Origin: Candidatus Competibacteraceae bacterium
GTDB lineage: Bacteria > Pseudomonadota > Gammaproteobacteria > Competibacterales > Competibacteraceae
Length of the DNA stretch: 9,902 nt
Assembly: GCA_007120095.1 (NCBI GenBank)
Contig: SKOM01000133.1
Coordinates: 1 to 9,902 of the forward strand
Direction of reading: 5' to 3'
Shown here: piece after piece, positions 1 through 8,149 of the stretch
How positions within the stretch are numbered: position 1 is the stretch's first letter
How the letters are laid out: each line of letters starts with the position of its first letter
The notes under the pieces: generated by a model
Databases searched by the model: none
What the model was told of the DNA's origin: nothing
The model's input: only the letters and a program-made list of their open reading frames with translations
Position numbers and translations under genes: made by a program

Positions 1-1221
1 CAGATCGGCCGGTAGATCACGCTCCGAGCCGGCCACCGTGCGGCTACGCAACGCACCGGAGTCATCGCGAAACCACTGGAGTTTCGCCACCAGCATCGAG
101 CGGACATGACCGTGTTCATCGCCATTAAAGCCGATTGGCAACACGCAATATTCACGCGGATCTTCGCCAAATAGTGCCGCCGCTTCGGCATGACCGTAAT
201 CGACGAAAAAAGTCCCCGGTGGGCCGGGCCAGGGGTGGTTCTCGTCACGTTCCTCGGGTTCACGCTCGCGGCGGGTGATGTTGATAATGCTTTTACAGCG
301 ATGACGCAAGGCGGTGCCGATGCAGTCGGTGCCGGTATCGCCGCCGCCGATGACTATCACTGACTTGTCGCGAGCCGATAAATAACGCCCGTCCTTGAGA
401 TCGGAATTTAACAGGCTTTTGGTGTTTTTATGTAAAAACTCCATGGCGAAATGAATCCCAGCGAGTTGCCGGCCCGGAAGATCTAAATCACGAGGCTGCA
501 ACGCACCGACTGCCAGCAGCACCGCATCGTAATCGGCGCATAATTGCGGGCCGCTGATATCCACCCCGACATGGGTATTGGTGACGAATTCAATCCCGCT
601 GTCGCGCAGTAAATCCAAACGCCGCTGTACGACCTGCTTATCCAGCTTCATATTGGGAATGCCGTACATCAGCAATCCCCCGGCGCGATCATCGCGTTCA
701 AACACGGTGACCTGATGGCCGGCACTGTTGAGCTGATCGGCGGCTGCGAGACCCGCCGGACCGGAGCCGACGATGGCAACCCGTTTACCGGTGCGGTGGG
801 TCGGTGGCTGAGCGGTGACCCAGCCTTCAGCAAAACCGCGATCAATGATACTGTTTTCAATATCCTTAATCGTCACCGGTGGTTCGTTAATGCCCAGTAC
901 ACAGGCATCTTCGCAGGGCGCTGGACAAGTCCGACCGGTGAACTCCGGGAAATTATTGGTTTGATGTAGGCGATCCAGTGCGTCACGCCAGCGACCCTCA
1001 TAGACCAAATCATTCCATTCGGGGATCAGATTATCGATGGGGCAACCGGGATCGGCCATGCAAAACGGCACTCCGCAATCCATGCAGCGCGCCCCTTGGG
1101 ATTTGAGTTGTTGCTCGGGTGGTTCAAGCAGAAACTCAGCAAAGTCACCGACCCGTTGTGCCGGGTCGCGGTAGGGCACATTCGTACGCTGGAACTCGAT
1201 AAAACCCGTCGGTTTACCCAT
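1..1221 (-). CDS. gltD: Glutamate synthase (NADPH) small subunit, C-terminus cut by the window edge
   Basis: The beta subunit of NADPH-GOGAT oxidises NADPH on its FAD and passes electrons through Fe-S clusters to the large subunit, which makes glutamate from glutamine and 2-oxoglutarate. I translated the frame from ATG at 1219-1221; 407 codons are open to the window edge, and about 65-80 C-terminal residues are missing compared with family members of about 470-490. Visible features are the N-terminal cysteine clusters for [4Fe-4S] centres (CMDCGVPFC at about residue 46, C60, then CPAPCEDAC at about 99-107), the FAD motif VGSGPAG at about 151-157 and the second dinucleotide motif IGGGDTG at about 291-297. 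The start is supported by GAGG 8 bases upstream. It lies 172 bases downstream of gltB on the same strand and is presumably cotranscribed with it. Identification is secure. Confidence 0.96.
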   Translation of the reverse strand, partial: MGKPTGFIEFQRTNVPYRDPAQRVGDFAEFLLEPPEQQLKSQGARCMDCGVPFCMADPGCPIDNLIPEWNDLVYEGRWRDALDRLHQTNNFPEFTGRTCPAPCEDACVLGINEPPVTIKDIENSIIDRGFAEGWVTAQPPTHRTGKRVAIVGSGPAGLAAADQLNSAGHQVTVFERDDRAGGLLMYGIPNMKLDKQVVQRRLDLLRDSGIEFVTNTHVGVDISGPQLCADYDAVLLAVGALQPRDLDLPGRQLAGIHFAMEFLHKNTKSLLNSDLKDGRYLSARDKSVIVIGGGDTGTDCIGTALRHRCKSIINITRREREPEERDENHPWPGPPGTFFVDYGHAEAAALFGEDPREYCVLPIGFNGDEHGHVRSMLVAKLQWFRDDSGALRSRTVAGSERDLPADL

Positions 1222-1335
1222 GGTTGAATCCTCAGTGATTAAGGTTTAACAACCGGTTATTAAAACCTGGAAATAACGTACCGACCTGTCATCGTCGGAT
1301 GGAGCGAAAACGATGTGATCAGGAGAATAATGATC

Positions 1336-1357
1336 GTAGGGGCGAAAACGCCCCTAC
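1336..1357. repeat. Perfect 9-bp hairpin between gltB and gltD
   Basis: GTAGGGGCG at 1336-1344 is the exact reverse complement of CGCCCCTAC at 1349-1357, around an AAAA loop (TTTT on the transcribed minus strand). No T-tract follows on the minus strand, so it is not a standard intrinsic terminator. In the gltB-gltD transcript it would fold and could protect RNA ends or lower gltD expression. Its form resembles short dispersed REP-like palindromes of many proteobacteria. The rest of the 1222-1393 spacer shows only the gltD ribosome-binding site. Confidence 0.7.
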
Positions 1358-1393
1358 TTATTCCGCGATCCGGGTTGTGGGTTTCAACAGCCG

Positions 1394-4300
1394 TTAAGCG
1401 GCTTGTGCTGCGACCCTCTGTTGTTGCATCAACACCCGTTTGTAATCGGTGGGCATCACCTTGATGAATTGGCGCAGGGTTTGCGGCCAGTCCGCCAGCA
1501 ACCGAGCCGCTACCGCAGAACCAGTGAACTGCTTATGGCGCTCGATTAAGGTGCGCAACTCGTGGATATCCGGATCATCCAGCAGGGCTTCCAGTTCCAC
1601 CATCTCCAGATTGCACCGACCGCGTAACTGGTCTTCCGGATCCCAGACATAGGTGATGCCACCACTCATGCCGGCCGCAAAATTACGCCCTGTGGGGCCG
1701 AGAATGACCACCCGGCCGCCGGTCATGTATTCACAGCCGTGATCACCGACGCCTTCGACCACGGCGATGGCACCGGAGTTGCGTACCGCAAAGCGCTCGG
1801 CGGCAATACCGCGGATAAACACTTCACCGGTGACCGCGCCATATAAGCAGACATTACCGACGATGATATTATCCTCGGGGACAAATGTCGCAGCGGGGGA
1901 GGGGTAAACGATAATACGTCCGCCGGATAGGCCCTTACCGACGTAATCATTGGCATCCCCTTCCAGCTCGATATTCACACCCCGCGCCAACCAGGCACCG
2001 AGGCTTTGTCCTGCCGAGCCGGTGAATTTAAGGTGAATGGTGTCATCCGGCAGACCGGCTTCTCCCCACTGTTTGGTGATGGTGTGGCTGAGAATACCGC
2101 CGACACAGCGGTCGGTATTTTTAATCGGTAAATCCAGTCTAATCCGTGACCCATGATTTAATGCCGCTTGGGATTGCGCCACCAGTTGCTGATCCAGCAC
2201 CTGGTCCAGACCATGATCTTGAGCTATGGTGCAGTACACCTCCACATCGGGATGCGGTTTACGGGCGGGGCTGAGCACGGCAGACAGATCGAGGCCATCG
2301 GCTTTCCAGTGTTGGAACGCGCTGTCAGTCTCCAGAGCATCGGTGCGGCCAATCATCTCATTGATTGTACGGAACCCCATGCTGGCCATGTGCTGACGGG
2401 CTTCTTCGGCGACCATGAACAGGTAGTTCACCACATGCTCGGGATCACCGGCAAATTTCTTGCGCAGTGCCGGATCCTGGGTGGCAATGCCCACCGGACA
2501 GGTGTTGAGATGGCATTTACGCATCATGATGCAGCCCAGGACGATCAGAGGCGCTGTGGAAAAACCGTATTCTTCGGCACCCAGCAAGGCCGCAATGACC
2601 ACATCGCGTCCGGTTTTCATCTGACCGTCGGTTTGCAACGTCACCCGCGAGCGCAGATCATTCATCACCAGGGTTTGATGGGTTTCTGCCAGGCCCAGCT
2701 CCCAGGGCAGACCGGCGTGTTTGATGCTGGTCAGCGGGGACGCACCGGTGCCGCCATCGTGGCCGGAGATCAGAATATGGTCAGCATGAGCTTTGGAAAC
2801 CCCGGCGGCAATCGTACCCACGCCGACTTCCGAAACCAGTTTAACGCTGACTCGAGCGGCAGGGTTAGCGTTTTTCAGGTCAAAAATCAACTGCGCCAGA
2901 TCTTCAATCGAGTAGATGTCATGATGCGGCGGTGGGCTGATCAGACCGACGCCGGGGGTGGAGTGGCGCAGGCGGGCGATGTACTGATCGACTTTATGAC
3001 CGGGCAGCTCGCCGCCTTCGCCGGGTTTGGCACCTTTGGCGACTTTAATCTGTAATTCATCGGCGTTGGTCAAATAATGGATATTGACCCCAAAGCGGCC
3101 CGAGGCGACTTGTTTAATCGCTGACCGCTTGGAATCCCCGTTCGGTAGGGGCCGATAGCGTACCGCATCCTCGCCGCCTTCGCCGGTATTGGATTTACCC
3201 CCCATGCGGTTCATGGCCAAGGCCAAGGCTTCATGGGATTCGGTGGAAATCGCGCCTAGGCTCATGGCTCCGGTGCAGAAGCGTTTAACAATCTCGCTGG
3301 CGGGTTCGACCTCTTCCAGTGGAATTGACGCCCCATTGGCCGCCGGCTTGAGGCGCAGCAGTCCGCGTAAGGTGCCGCGCTTGCGCGCATCCGCGTCGGC
3401 CAGCTCGGCAAAGTGTCGATAGGCCTCGCGGCTGTTGGTGCGTGCCGCTGCTTGGATATTGGCGATGACTTCGGGGTTCCAGGCATGGGTTTCACCGTTG
3501 GCGCGCCAATGGAATTCACCAGGATTGTGCAGCCCGGTGTAACCTGTGGCGACAGGTGGGTAAGCGCGGTCATGTCGGCGCAGGGCTTCGGTGGCCAGAA
3601 TGCCAAAACCACAACCGCGAATCCGGCTGGCGGTGCCGACAAAGCAGCGCTCGATGACGGCAGGTTCTAAACCCACGGCTTCAAAGATTTGCGCCCCTTT
3701 ATAAGAGTGCAGGGTGGAAATCCCCATCTTAGCCATGACTTTCAGCATGCCCTTGGCGGCCCCTTTACGATAGGCAGTGACCACCGCCTCGTCGCTGTTG
3801 AGGCTGTCGTCCAGCAAACCGTCGCGTCGGGCTTGCCATAGGGCTTCATACGCCAGATAGGGGTTAACGGCATCCGCTCCATAGCCGATCAATAAGCAAT
3901 GATGGTGGACTTCGCGGGCTTCTCCGGTTTCAACAATCAGCCCTAAGCGGGTGCGCTGTAAGGTACGCACTAAATGATGGTGTACCGCCCCGGTGGCCAG
4001 CAGGGCACTGATGGCGATGCGATCCGGGCCGACAGCACGATCCGATAGCACCACCAAGCTGTACCCTTCAGCAATAGCGGCCTCGGCCTCGGCGCAAATG
4101 CGCTCCAGATGACGGACCAGTCCGTCCGCATGGGCATCTTCACAGGGGAAGGTGATATCGATCAGTTGGCTCCGCCAGCCGCGTTGATCGATATGTTTCA
4201 GCGCCGTCAGTTGTTCATTGCTCAACACCGGATGGGGTATGCGCAGACGCTGGGCGCGGGCTTCTGTAGTTTCCAGCAAATTGCCTTCGGGGCCGATATA

Positions 4301-5947
4301 ACACTCCAGCGACATGATGATTTCTTCGCGGATGGAGTCAATGGCCGGATTGGTGACTTGGGCGAACAGTTGTTTGAAATAGTCGTAAACCAGCCGTGGT
4401 TCGTCCGAAAGACACGCCAAGGCGCTGTCGTTGCCCATAGCGCCAAGCGGATCACGGCGTTCACGCACCATAGGTAACAGCATGAATTGCAACGTTTCAG
4501 TGGTGTAACCAAACGCTTGCATCCGGGCTAACAGCGTCTCGGCCTCCAAGCCAGCGGCAGGCTGTTGAGCGTGGAGATGATCAAGGTGCATGCGCTGATT
4601 GTTCAACCACTCGCCATAGGGGCGCCGGGTGCTGAATTCGTGCTTGAGTTCGTCATCGGGTATCAGGCGGCCTTGTTCGAAATCCACCAAAAACATGCGT
4701 CCCGGTTGCAAGCGGCCTTTGGCCTTGACATTGTCGGGTGCCACATCAAGCACCCCCACTTCCGAGGCCATGATCACCCGGTCATCGTGGGTGAGGTAAT
4801 AGCGGCTGGGGCGTAAGCCATTACGATCCAGCACCGCGCCGATATAGCGCCCATCGGTGAAAGCGATTGACGCCGGGCCGTCCCAGGGCTCCATCAGACA
4901 GGAATGGTACTCGTAAAAGGCTTTTTTCTCGGCTGACATCGTGGCATGGTTTTCCCAAGCCTCCGGCACCATCATCATTACCGCCGCTTGCAGCGAACGA
5001 CCATTCATCAGCATGAATTCCAGCGCATTATCAAAGGCACCCGAGTCCGAAACTTCGGCTTCGATAACTGGGAATAGATCACGCAACTGTTCGCCGAAGA
5101 TCTCGGATTGAGCCACCCCCTCGCGGGCGCGCATCCAGTTTTTATTGCCGCGCAGGGTGTTAATTTCACCATTATGCGCCATAAAGCGATTCGGCTGAGC
5201 GCGATCCCAGGACGGGAAGGTATTGGTCGAAAACCGCGAATGCACCATGGCCAGATGCGAGGTGTAGTCGGGGTCGCACAGATCCGTATAAAAGGGCAAG
5301 ACCTGTGCGGGGGTTAACATCCCCTTGTAGACCATGACCTTGGTTGACAGACTGCAGAAGTAAAAGCTTAGGGCCTGTTCCAGATCAGAATTGCGCAATA
5401 GGGCGCTGGCCTGTTTGCGGATCAGGTAGAGCTTGCGTTCAAAATCTTCACCGGATAAGCCGTCGGCTGCACCGACCAGCAGTTGTTCGATCGTGGGCAT
5501 ACTGCGCCGCGCTGTCTGGCCGATGTCGGCACCATCCGGATCGGTGGGCACGGTACGCCAGCCAAGCACGGTTTGTCCTTGTGTGGCAACAATGCGTTCT
5601 ACAGTCTGCTTGCAATAGTGGTATTCACTCGACCGAGTGGGTAAAAAGACCAGTCCAGCAGCGAAATGCCCAGGCCGGTGTAACTCGATGCCCAAGTCAG
5701 TTTTGGCTACTTTACTCAAGAACTCATGTGGCAAGGCGGTAAGCATACCCGCACCATCACCGGTATTGGTCTCACAGCCACAGGCTCCGCGGTGGGTCAT
5801 GTTGATTAACACCGTGTTAGCGTCTTGGATAATCTGGTGGCTGCGCCGTCCCTTGATATGGGCCACGAAACCGACTCCGCAACTGTCATGCTCGAACTGG
5901 GCGTTGTACAGTCCTTGCGGGTTCGAAAAGTCGGATTGTTTCGTCAT
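1394..5947 (-). CDS. gltB: Glutamate synthase (NADPH) large subunit
   Basis: The alpha subunit of GOGAT hydrolyses glutamine, channels the ammonia and forms glutamate from 2-oxoglutarate at an FMN site; it is cytoplasmic and works with GltD. The protein has 1517 residues, within or slightly above the usual range for bacterial GltB. The class II glutaminase domain starts at Cys23 in HDSCGVGF, the expected nucleophile after a 22-residue propeptide, and runs to about 430. A central domain spans about 480-770. The FMN-binding synthase domain spans about 830-1200 and holds the 3Fe-4S cysteines C1139, C1145 and C1150 (CIMMRKCHLNTC), with the 6 and 5 spacing known for the family. The C-terminal beta-helix domain with glycine repeats covers about 1260-1450. 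The start fits the expected propeptide; only a weak GAGACGG-like site precedes it. No disruption is seen. Confidence 0.98.
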   Translation of the reverse strand: MTKQSDFSNPQGLYNAQFEHDSCGVGFVAHIKGRRSHQIIQDANTVLINMTHRGACGCETNTGDGAGMLTALPHEFLSKVAKTDLGIELHRPGHFAAGLVFLPTRSSEYHYCKQTVERIVATQGQTVLGWRTVPTDPDGADIGQTARRSMPTIEQLLVGAADGLSGEDFERKLYLIRKQASALLRNSDLEQALSFYFCSLSTKVMVYKGMLTPAQVLPFYTDLCDPDYTSHLAMVHSRFSTNTFPSWDRAQPNRFMAHNGEINTLRGNKNWMRAREGVAQSEIFGEQLRDLFPVIEAEVSDSGAFDNALEFMLMNGRSLQAAVMMMVPEAWENHATMSAEKKAFYEYHSCLMEPWDGPASIAFTDGRYIGAVLDRNGLRPSRYYLTHDDRVIMASEVGVLDVAPDNVKAKGRLQPGRMFLVDFEQGRLIPDDELKHEFSTRRPYGEWLNNQRMHLDHLHAQQPAAGLEAETLLARMQAFGYTTETLQFMLLPMVRERRDPLGAMGNDSALACLSDEPRLVYDYFKQLFAQVTNPAIDSIREEIIMSLECYIGPEGNLLETTEARAQRLRIPHPVLSNEQLTALKHIDQRGWRSQLIDITFPCEDAHADGLVRHLERICAEAEAAIAEGYSLVVLSDRAVGPDRIAISALLATGAVHHHLVRTLQRTRLGLIVETGEAREVHHHCLLIGYGADAVNPYLAYEALWQARRDGLLDDSLNSDEAVVTAYRKGAAKGMLKVMAKMGISTLHSYKGAQIFEAVGLEPAVIERCFVGTASRIRGCGFGILATEALRRHDRAYPPVATGYTGLHNPGEFHWRANGETHAWNPEVIANIQAAARTNSREAYRHFAELADADARKRGTLRGLLRLKPAANGASIPLEEVEPASEIVKRFCTGAMSLGAISTESHEALALAMNRMGGKSNTGEGGEDAVRYRPLPNGDSKRSAIKQVASGRFGVNIHYLTNADELQIKVAKGAKPGEGGELPGHKVDQYIARLRHSTPGVGLISPPPHHDIYSIEDLAQLIFDLKNANPAARVSVKLVSEVGVGTIAAGVSKAHADHILISGHDGGTGASPLTSIKHAGLPWELGLAETHQTLVMNDLRSRVTLQTDGQMKTGRDVVIAALLGAEEYGFSTAPLIVLGCIMMRKCHLNTCPVGIATQDPALRKKFAGDPEHVVNYLFMVAEEARQHMASMGFRTINEMIGRTDALETDSAFQHWKADGLDLSAVLSPARKPHPDVEVYCTIAQDHGLDQVLDQQLVAQSQAALNHGSRIRLDLPIKNTDRCVGGILSHTITKQWGEAGLPDDTIHLKFTGSAGQSLGAWLARGVNIELEGDANDYVGKGLSGGRIIVYPSPAATFVPEDNIIVGNVCLYGAVTGEVFIRGIAAERFAVRNSGAIAVVEGVGDHGCEYMTGGRVVILGPTGRNFAAGMSGGITYVWDPEDQLRGRCNLEMVELEALLDDPDIHELRTLIERHKQFTGSAVAARLLADWPQTLRQFIKVMPTDYKRVLMQQQRVAAQAA

Positions 5948-6002
5948 GATGCTACCGTCTCACTCGGTTGGGATATGCCCGCGCCGCTACCGGACAACAG
6001 GC

Positions 6003-6011
6003 ATATTATCA
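6003..6011 (-). promoter_or_regulatory. Candidate extended -10 promoter for gltB
   Basis: On the minus strand this reads TGATAATAT, that is TG, one base, then the -10-like hexamer TAATAT. It would start transcription about 50 bases upstream of the gltB ATG. No good -35 box lies at standard spacing, which is tolerated for extended -10 promoters. This is a pattern match only. Confidence 0.3.
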
Positions 6012-6280
6012 GGTCAAAAGGCTTTTTACTTTAACCGCAGGTAGGGGTGGATGGCAATATCTGGTGATTAATAATCTGTTTTTAATAAAATTATTAGCCA
6101 TAAATCGTAGTCTTTCCAGATATCACGTTGTGGTTGATGTCGGTCTTGAATCGCGCAGCGCGGCTCTTTTTCAATCTCAAAAAGTCACTTATCGCGGCGG
6201 TTTCGGTTTTTTCTCCGCCGCTCTGCTTTGTGGTGTTCAGGGCCGACAGGGGTTTATCGGAGTCAGAAGTGTGATCGTTT

Positions 6281-6309
6281 TTGCTTATCAGTGGTTCACT
6301 GAGTATAGC
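6281..6309 (+). promoter_or_regulatory. Candidate promoter with palindromic operator
   Basis: TTGCTT (6281-6286) and TATAGC (6304-6309) are separated by exactly 17 bases and resemble sigma-70 -35 and -10 boxes (3 of 6 and 4 of 6 consensus matches). The spacer contains the perfect inverted repeat TCAGTG-GTT-CACTGA (6288-6302), well placed for a repressor that blocks polymerase. Transcription would begin about 75 bases upstream of the 6391 start. The elements are seen; their function is inferred. Confidence 0.35.
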
Positions 6310-6390
6310 CATTTAATGAAATATCCGAACATTAGAACAGTGCCTTCCATGGGCGACAGCGGATGGAATATAGGCTGTAGGGGTTATTTC

Positions 6391-6975
6391 ATGTCTGGAA
6401 AACAGAGCGAATGGCTATATTACAGAAACAGCCGCCGGAATGATTGCTATGTGCTCAAACCGGCCTTTAGTATACAGACTCGGTCAGACGGTTGTGGGCG
6501 TAGTGTGAAAGCAGATATCACGATTCGGCATTTAGGGCGGATGACTCAAGCGACCGTTTACGGCGGCGACGGGCAACTGAAGCGTTTGCGTAAGGCGCTA
6601 TTGCTTAAAAAGTTTATATTGGTATCGGAGACTGAGCAGCGGCTGGTGTTTCGCCGCCCCGCCTATATGCTGCATGATGATTGGCCGATGCGGGTGGATA
6701 TCCGCCGTAACGGCTATGAATTCGATATCCGTTATTATTTATTAATCCCATGGCCATGGATTATCGGTTTTGTATTACTGATGATGATTGTTTTGCCGTT
6801 TGCAGGCATACAGCGTGCGGATATGATGCTCATATTAGGTACTTTAGCGGCCGGGCTGGCCAGTTATAAACAAAAATTTGACTGTTCGCCGCAAGCACCG
6901 TTTTGGCAAAGAGAACCCCGGCGGCGTTGGGGGGAAAATATGGAGCACATTGTGCGGGAAGCGTTTGGACGCTAG
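6391..6975 (+). CDS. Hypothetical protein with two membrane segments
   Basis: I do not recognise this 194-residue protein. The N-terminal ~115 residues are polar and basic, with many Arg, Lys and Tyr, and resemble a soluble domain. Hydrophobic stretches at about 117-138 (including IIGFVLLMMIVLPFAG) and 143-159 would form a membrane hairpin. The basic tail contains WQREPRRRWGENMEHIV. The start at 6391 is chosen because AGGGG lies 7 bases upstream. In-frame ATGs at 6316 and 6349 lack such a site, and 6541 is a possible shorter start with an AGGG that is too close. The gene is more AT-rich than its neighbours: a sample at 6721-6780 has 20 G+C of 60. It stands alone, divergent from gltB and convergent with the remnant at 7005. 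No clear terminator follows. That it is expressed is likely but unproven. Confidence 0.6.
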   Translation: MSGKQSEWLYYRNSRRNDCYVLKPAFSIQTRSDGCGRSVKADITIRHLGRMTQATVYGGDGQLKRLRKALLLKKFILVSETEQRLVFRRPAYMLHDDWPMRVDIRRNGYEFDIRYYLLIPWPWIIGFVLLMMIVLPFAGIQRADMMLILGTLAAGLASYKQKFDCSPQAPFWQREPRRRWGENMEHIVREAFGR

Positions 6976-7004
6976 GGCTTAATAACCCGCGCAGGTCAAT
7001 CTGG

Positions 7005-7148
7005 CTAATGTGAGTCTAAACGTTTGAGGATCCAATCCACGGTTTTCGCAATCCCGGTTGTAAAGGTTTCGGCAGGCTGCCAGTTGAGTTCATTGCCGAT
7101 TTTCTCGGCGTTAATCGCATAGCGCCAGTCGTGGCTGGAACGGTCGGT
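7005..7148 (-). pseudogene. rmlB: 3' remnant of a dTDP-glucose 4,6-dehydratase gene
   Basis: Reading the minus strand downward from about 7148 gives TDRSSHDWRYAINAEKIG, then ELNWQPAETF, then GIAKTVDWIL, ending at TAG in 7005-7007. This matches the conserved C-terminus of RmlB/RfbB (family pattern DRPGHD-RYAID-KI-ELGW-P-ETFE-GI-KTV-WYL), the enzyme that makes dTDP-4-keto-6-deoxyglucose for rhamnose and O-antigen sugars. Only about 48 of roughly 350 codons remain. Upstream the frame loses similarity within a few codons (SAPDSCA) and meets a TGA at 7173-7175, inside the neighbouring gene. No in-frame ATG precedes the homologous part. It is a truncated relic; no other rml gene is visible here. 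Confidence 0.85.
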
Positions 7149-7167
7149 GGCACAAGAATCAGGCGCA

Positions 7168-8094
7168 CTACCTCAACCAACCCGACACTAGCCAGGCCAC
7201 CACACCGGCGTACATAAAGCGAGGCAGCCATTCTGCTAAGGCATTGACCTGATTGTGCAGTCGTTCATTAACGCTGGCCAGTCCATGCGCCAGCATGTCA
7301 TCTAAACGCCCCGCGTATTCGCCAGTAGCCAGTAACTCAGTGAGCTGTTGATCGGTTAGCAAACCGGCATCCGCCAAGGCTTGGCTGAGGGGCACGCCCT
7401 GTTCCACGGCTCGGATCACCTCACGCAAAGCTCGACGCAGTGCGGCGCTTGTGGTGCTGTTAGCTGCCAGTTCCAAAGCCTCCAAAGCGGGGATACCCGC
7501 GTCTATTGCCAGGGTGAGACTGAGCAGCACATCGCGCCGTAAGCGCAGTTGAACGATGGGCAAACGCAATAGCAGAGCATCACTGACTGCTCGGCTATTA
7601 TCGGTTAACATCCGTTGCCAAGCGCGCTTAATCTGTTGCACGATAAAGAATAACCCCAATAAAGGCAGTACGGTTCGGGCGAGATAGGCGCTGGGTTCTA
7701 GTGTGCCGCTGACCAAGGCCGGTACCGGGGCAATGAACACGGATAAGATCAGGATCAACACCGGATAGGCCATGCGGTTGCGTAATTGGCGGCTTTGCTG
7801 GGCGCGTTCTCGGTAGTGCTCGGTGAAATAGCTTAATAGGGAATCCAGTTTGCCGCTGGACTCAGCAGCTTGTAATAGGCGGATTTCCCAGGCCAATAAT
7901 AGACGGCTGCGTCGTCCCGCCTCGGCCAGGGGATACCCGTGAGTCAGTGCCTGAGTGAAGTCGCGTAGTTGGGCTGACGGACGCTGTTGCTGCGCTAAGA
8001 CAGGGCCGATCTGTGCCCAAGTGAGTCCTGCACGGTACAGAGTGGCCAGTTGGCCGAACAACCAGGTGCGATAATCATTCGGTTTCAGGGTCAT
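7168..8094 (-). CDS. Type II secretion system F / PilC-family inner-membrane protein, short stand-alone form
   Basis: GspF/PilC proteins are polytopic inner-membrane platforms that couple a cytoplasmic ATPase to pilin or pseudopilin assembly. This 308-residue protein shows the two-repeat architecture: first repeat at about 10-125 (GQLATLYRAGLTWAQ, LLQAAESSGKLDSLL, then a membrane segment at 108-128), further hydrophobic residues at 140-155, and a second repeat at about 185-300 with LLATGEYAGRLDDML and a final membrane segment at 288-306. It is about 100 residues shorter than the usual ~400 and lacks the N-terminal cytoplasmic region. I judge it intact, because WLPRFMYAGVVAWLV resembles a natural C-terminus of short members. 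GAGG lies only 3 bases before the ATG, tighter than normal. No ATPase, pilin or other secretion gene is nearby, so its partner is unknown. Confidence 0.85.
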   Translation of the reverse strand: MTLKPNDYRTWLFGQLATLYRAGLTWAQIGPVLAQQQRPSAQLRDFTQALTHGYPLAEAGRRSRLLLAWEIRLLQAAESSGKLDSLLSYFTEHYRERAQQSRQLRNRMAYPVLILILSVFIAPVPALVSGTLEPSAYLARTVLPLLGLFFIVQQIKRAWQRMLTDNSRAVSDALLLRLPIVQLRLRRDVLLSLTLAIDAGIPALEALELAANSTTSAALRRALREVIRAVEQGVPLSQALADAGLLTDQQLTELLATGEYAGRLDDMLAHGLASVNERLHNQVNALAEWLPRFMYAGVVAWLVSGWLR

Positions 8095-8149
8095 ATTCCT
8101 CAGGCGTTAAGTGTTGGTGTGGGGTATGGAGCAAAAAACAGTCATGAGA

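Larger units (their letters stand above)
5948..6390. other. Divergent control region between gltB and the 6391 gene
   Basis: These 443 bases separate two divergent genes. The part next to gltB, about 6000-6110, is AT-rich and suits a promoter. A 7-bp inverted repeat (GCGGCGG 6194-6200, CCGCCGC 6215-6221) with a 14-base T-rich loop lies in the middle. A minus-strand frame of 72 codons (6094-6312) has no ribosome-binding site and no recognisable product. The plus-strand frame of the downstream gene also stays open through this whole region. I do not see a convincing gene or a known RNA here. Confidence 0.5.

Noticed and set aside
2168..3055. Plus-strand 295-codon frame opposite gltB
   Set aside because: It lies wholly antisense to highly conserved GltB synthase-domain sequence, and its translation looks like a codon-bias shadow.
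6194..6221. Inverted repeat as a terminator
   Set aside because: The T-rich stretch is in the loop, not after the stem, and no gene ends there on either strand.
6094..6312. Minus-strand 72-codon frame in the divergent region
   Set aside because: It has no ribosome-binding site, no recognisable domain, and overlaps the candidate promoter on the other strand.
7016..7231. Minus-strand 71-codon frame
   Set aside because: It straddles the end of the GspF-type gene and the rmlB remnant in the wrong frame; the remnant reads correctly in another frame.
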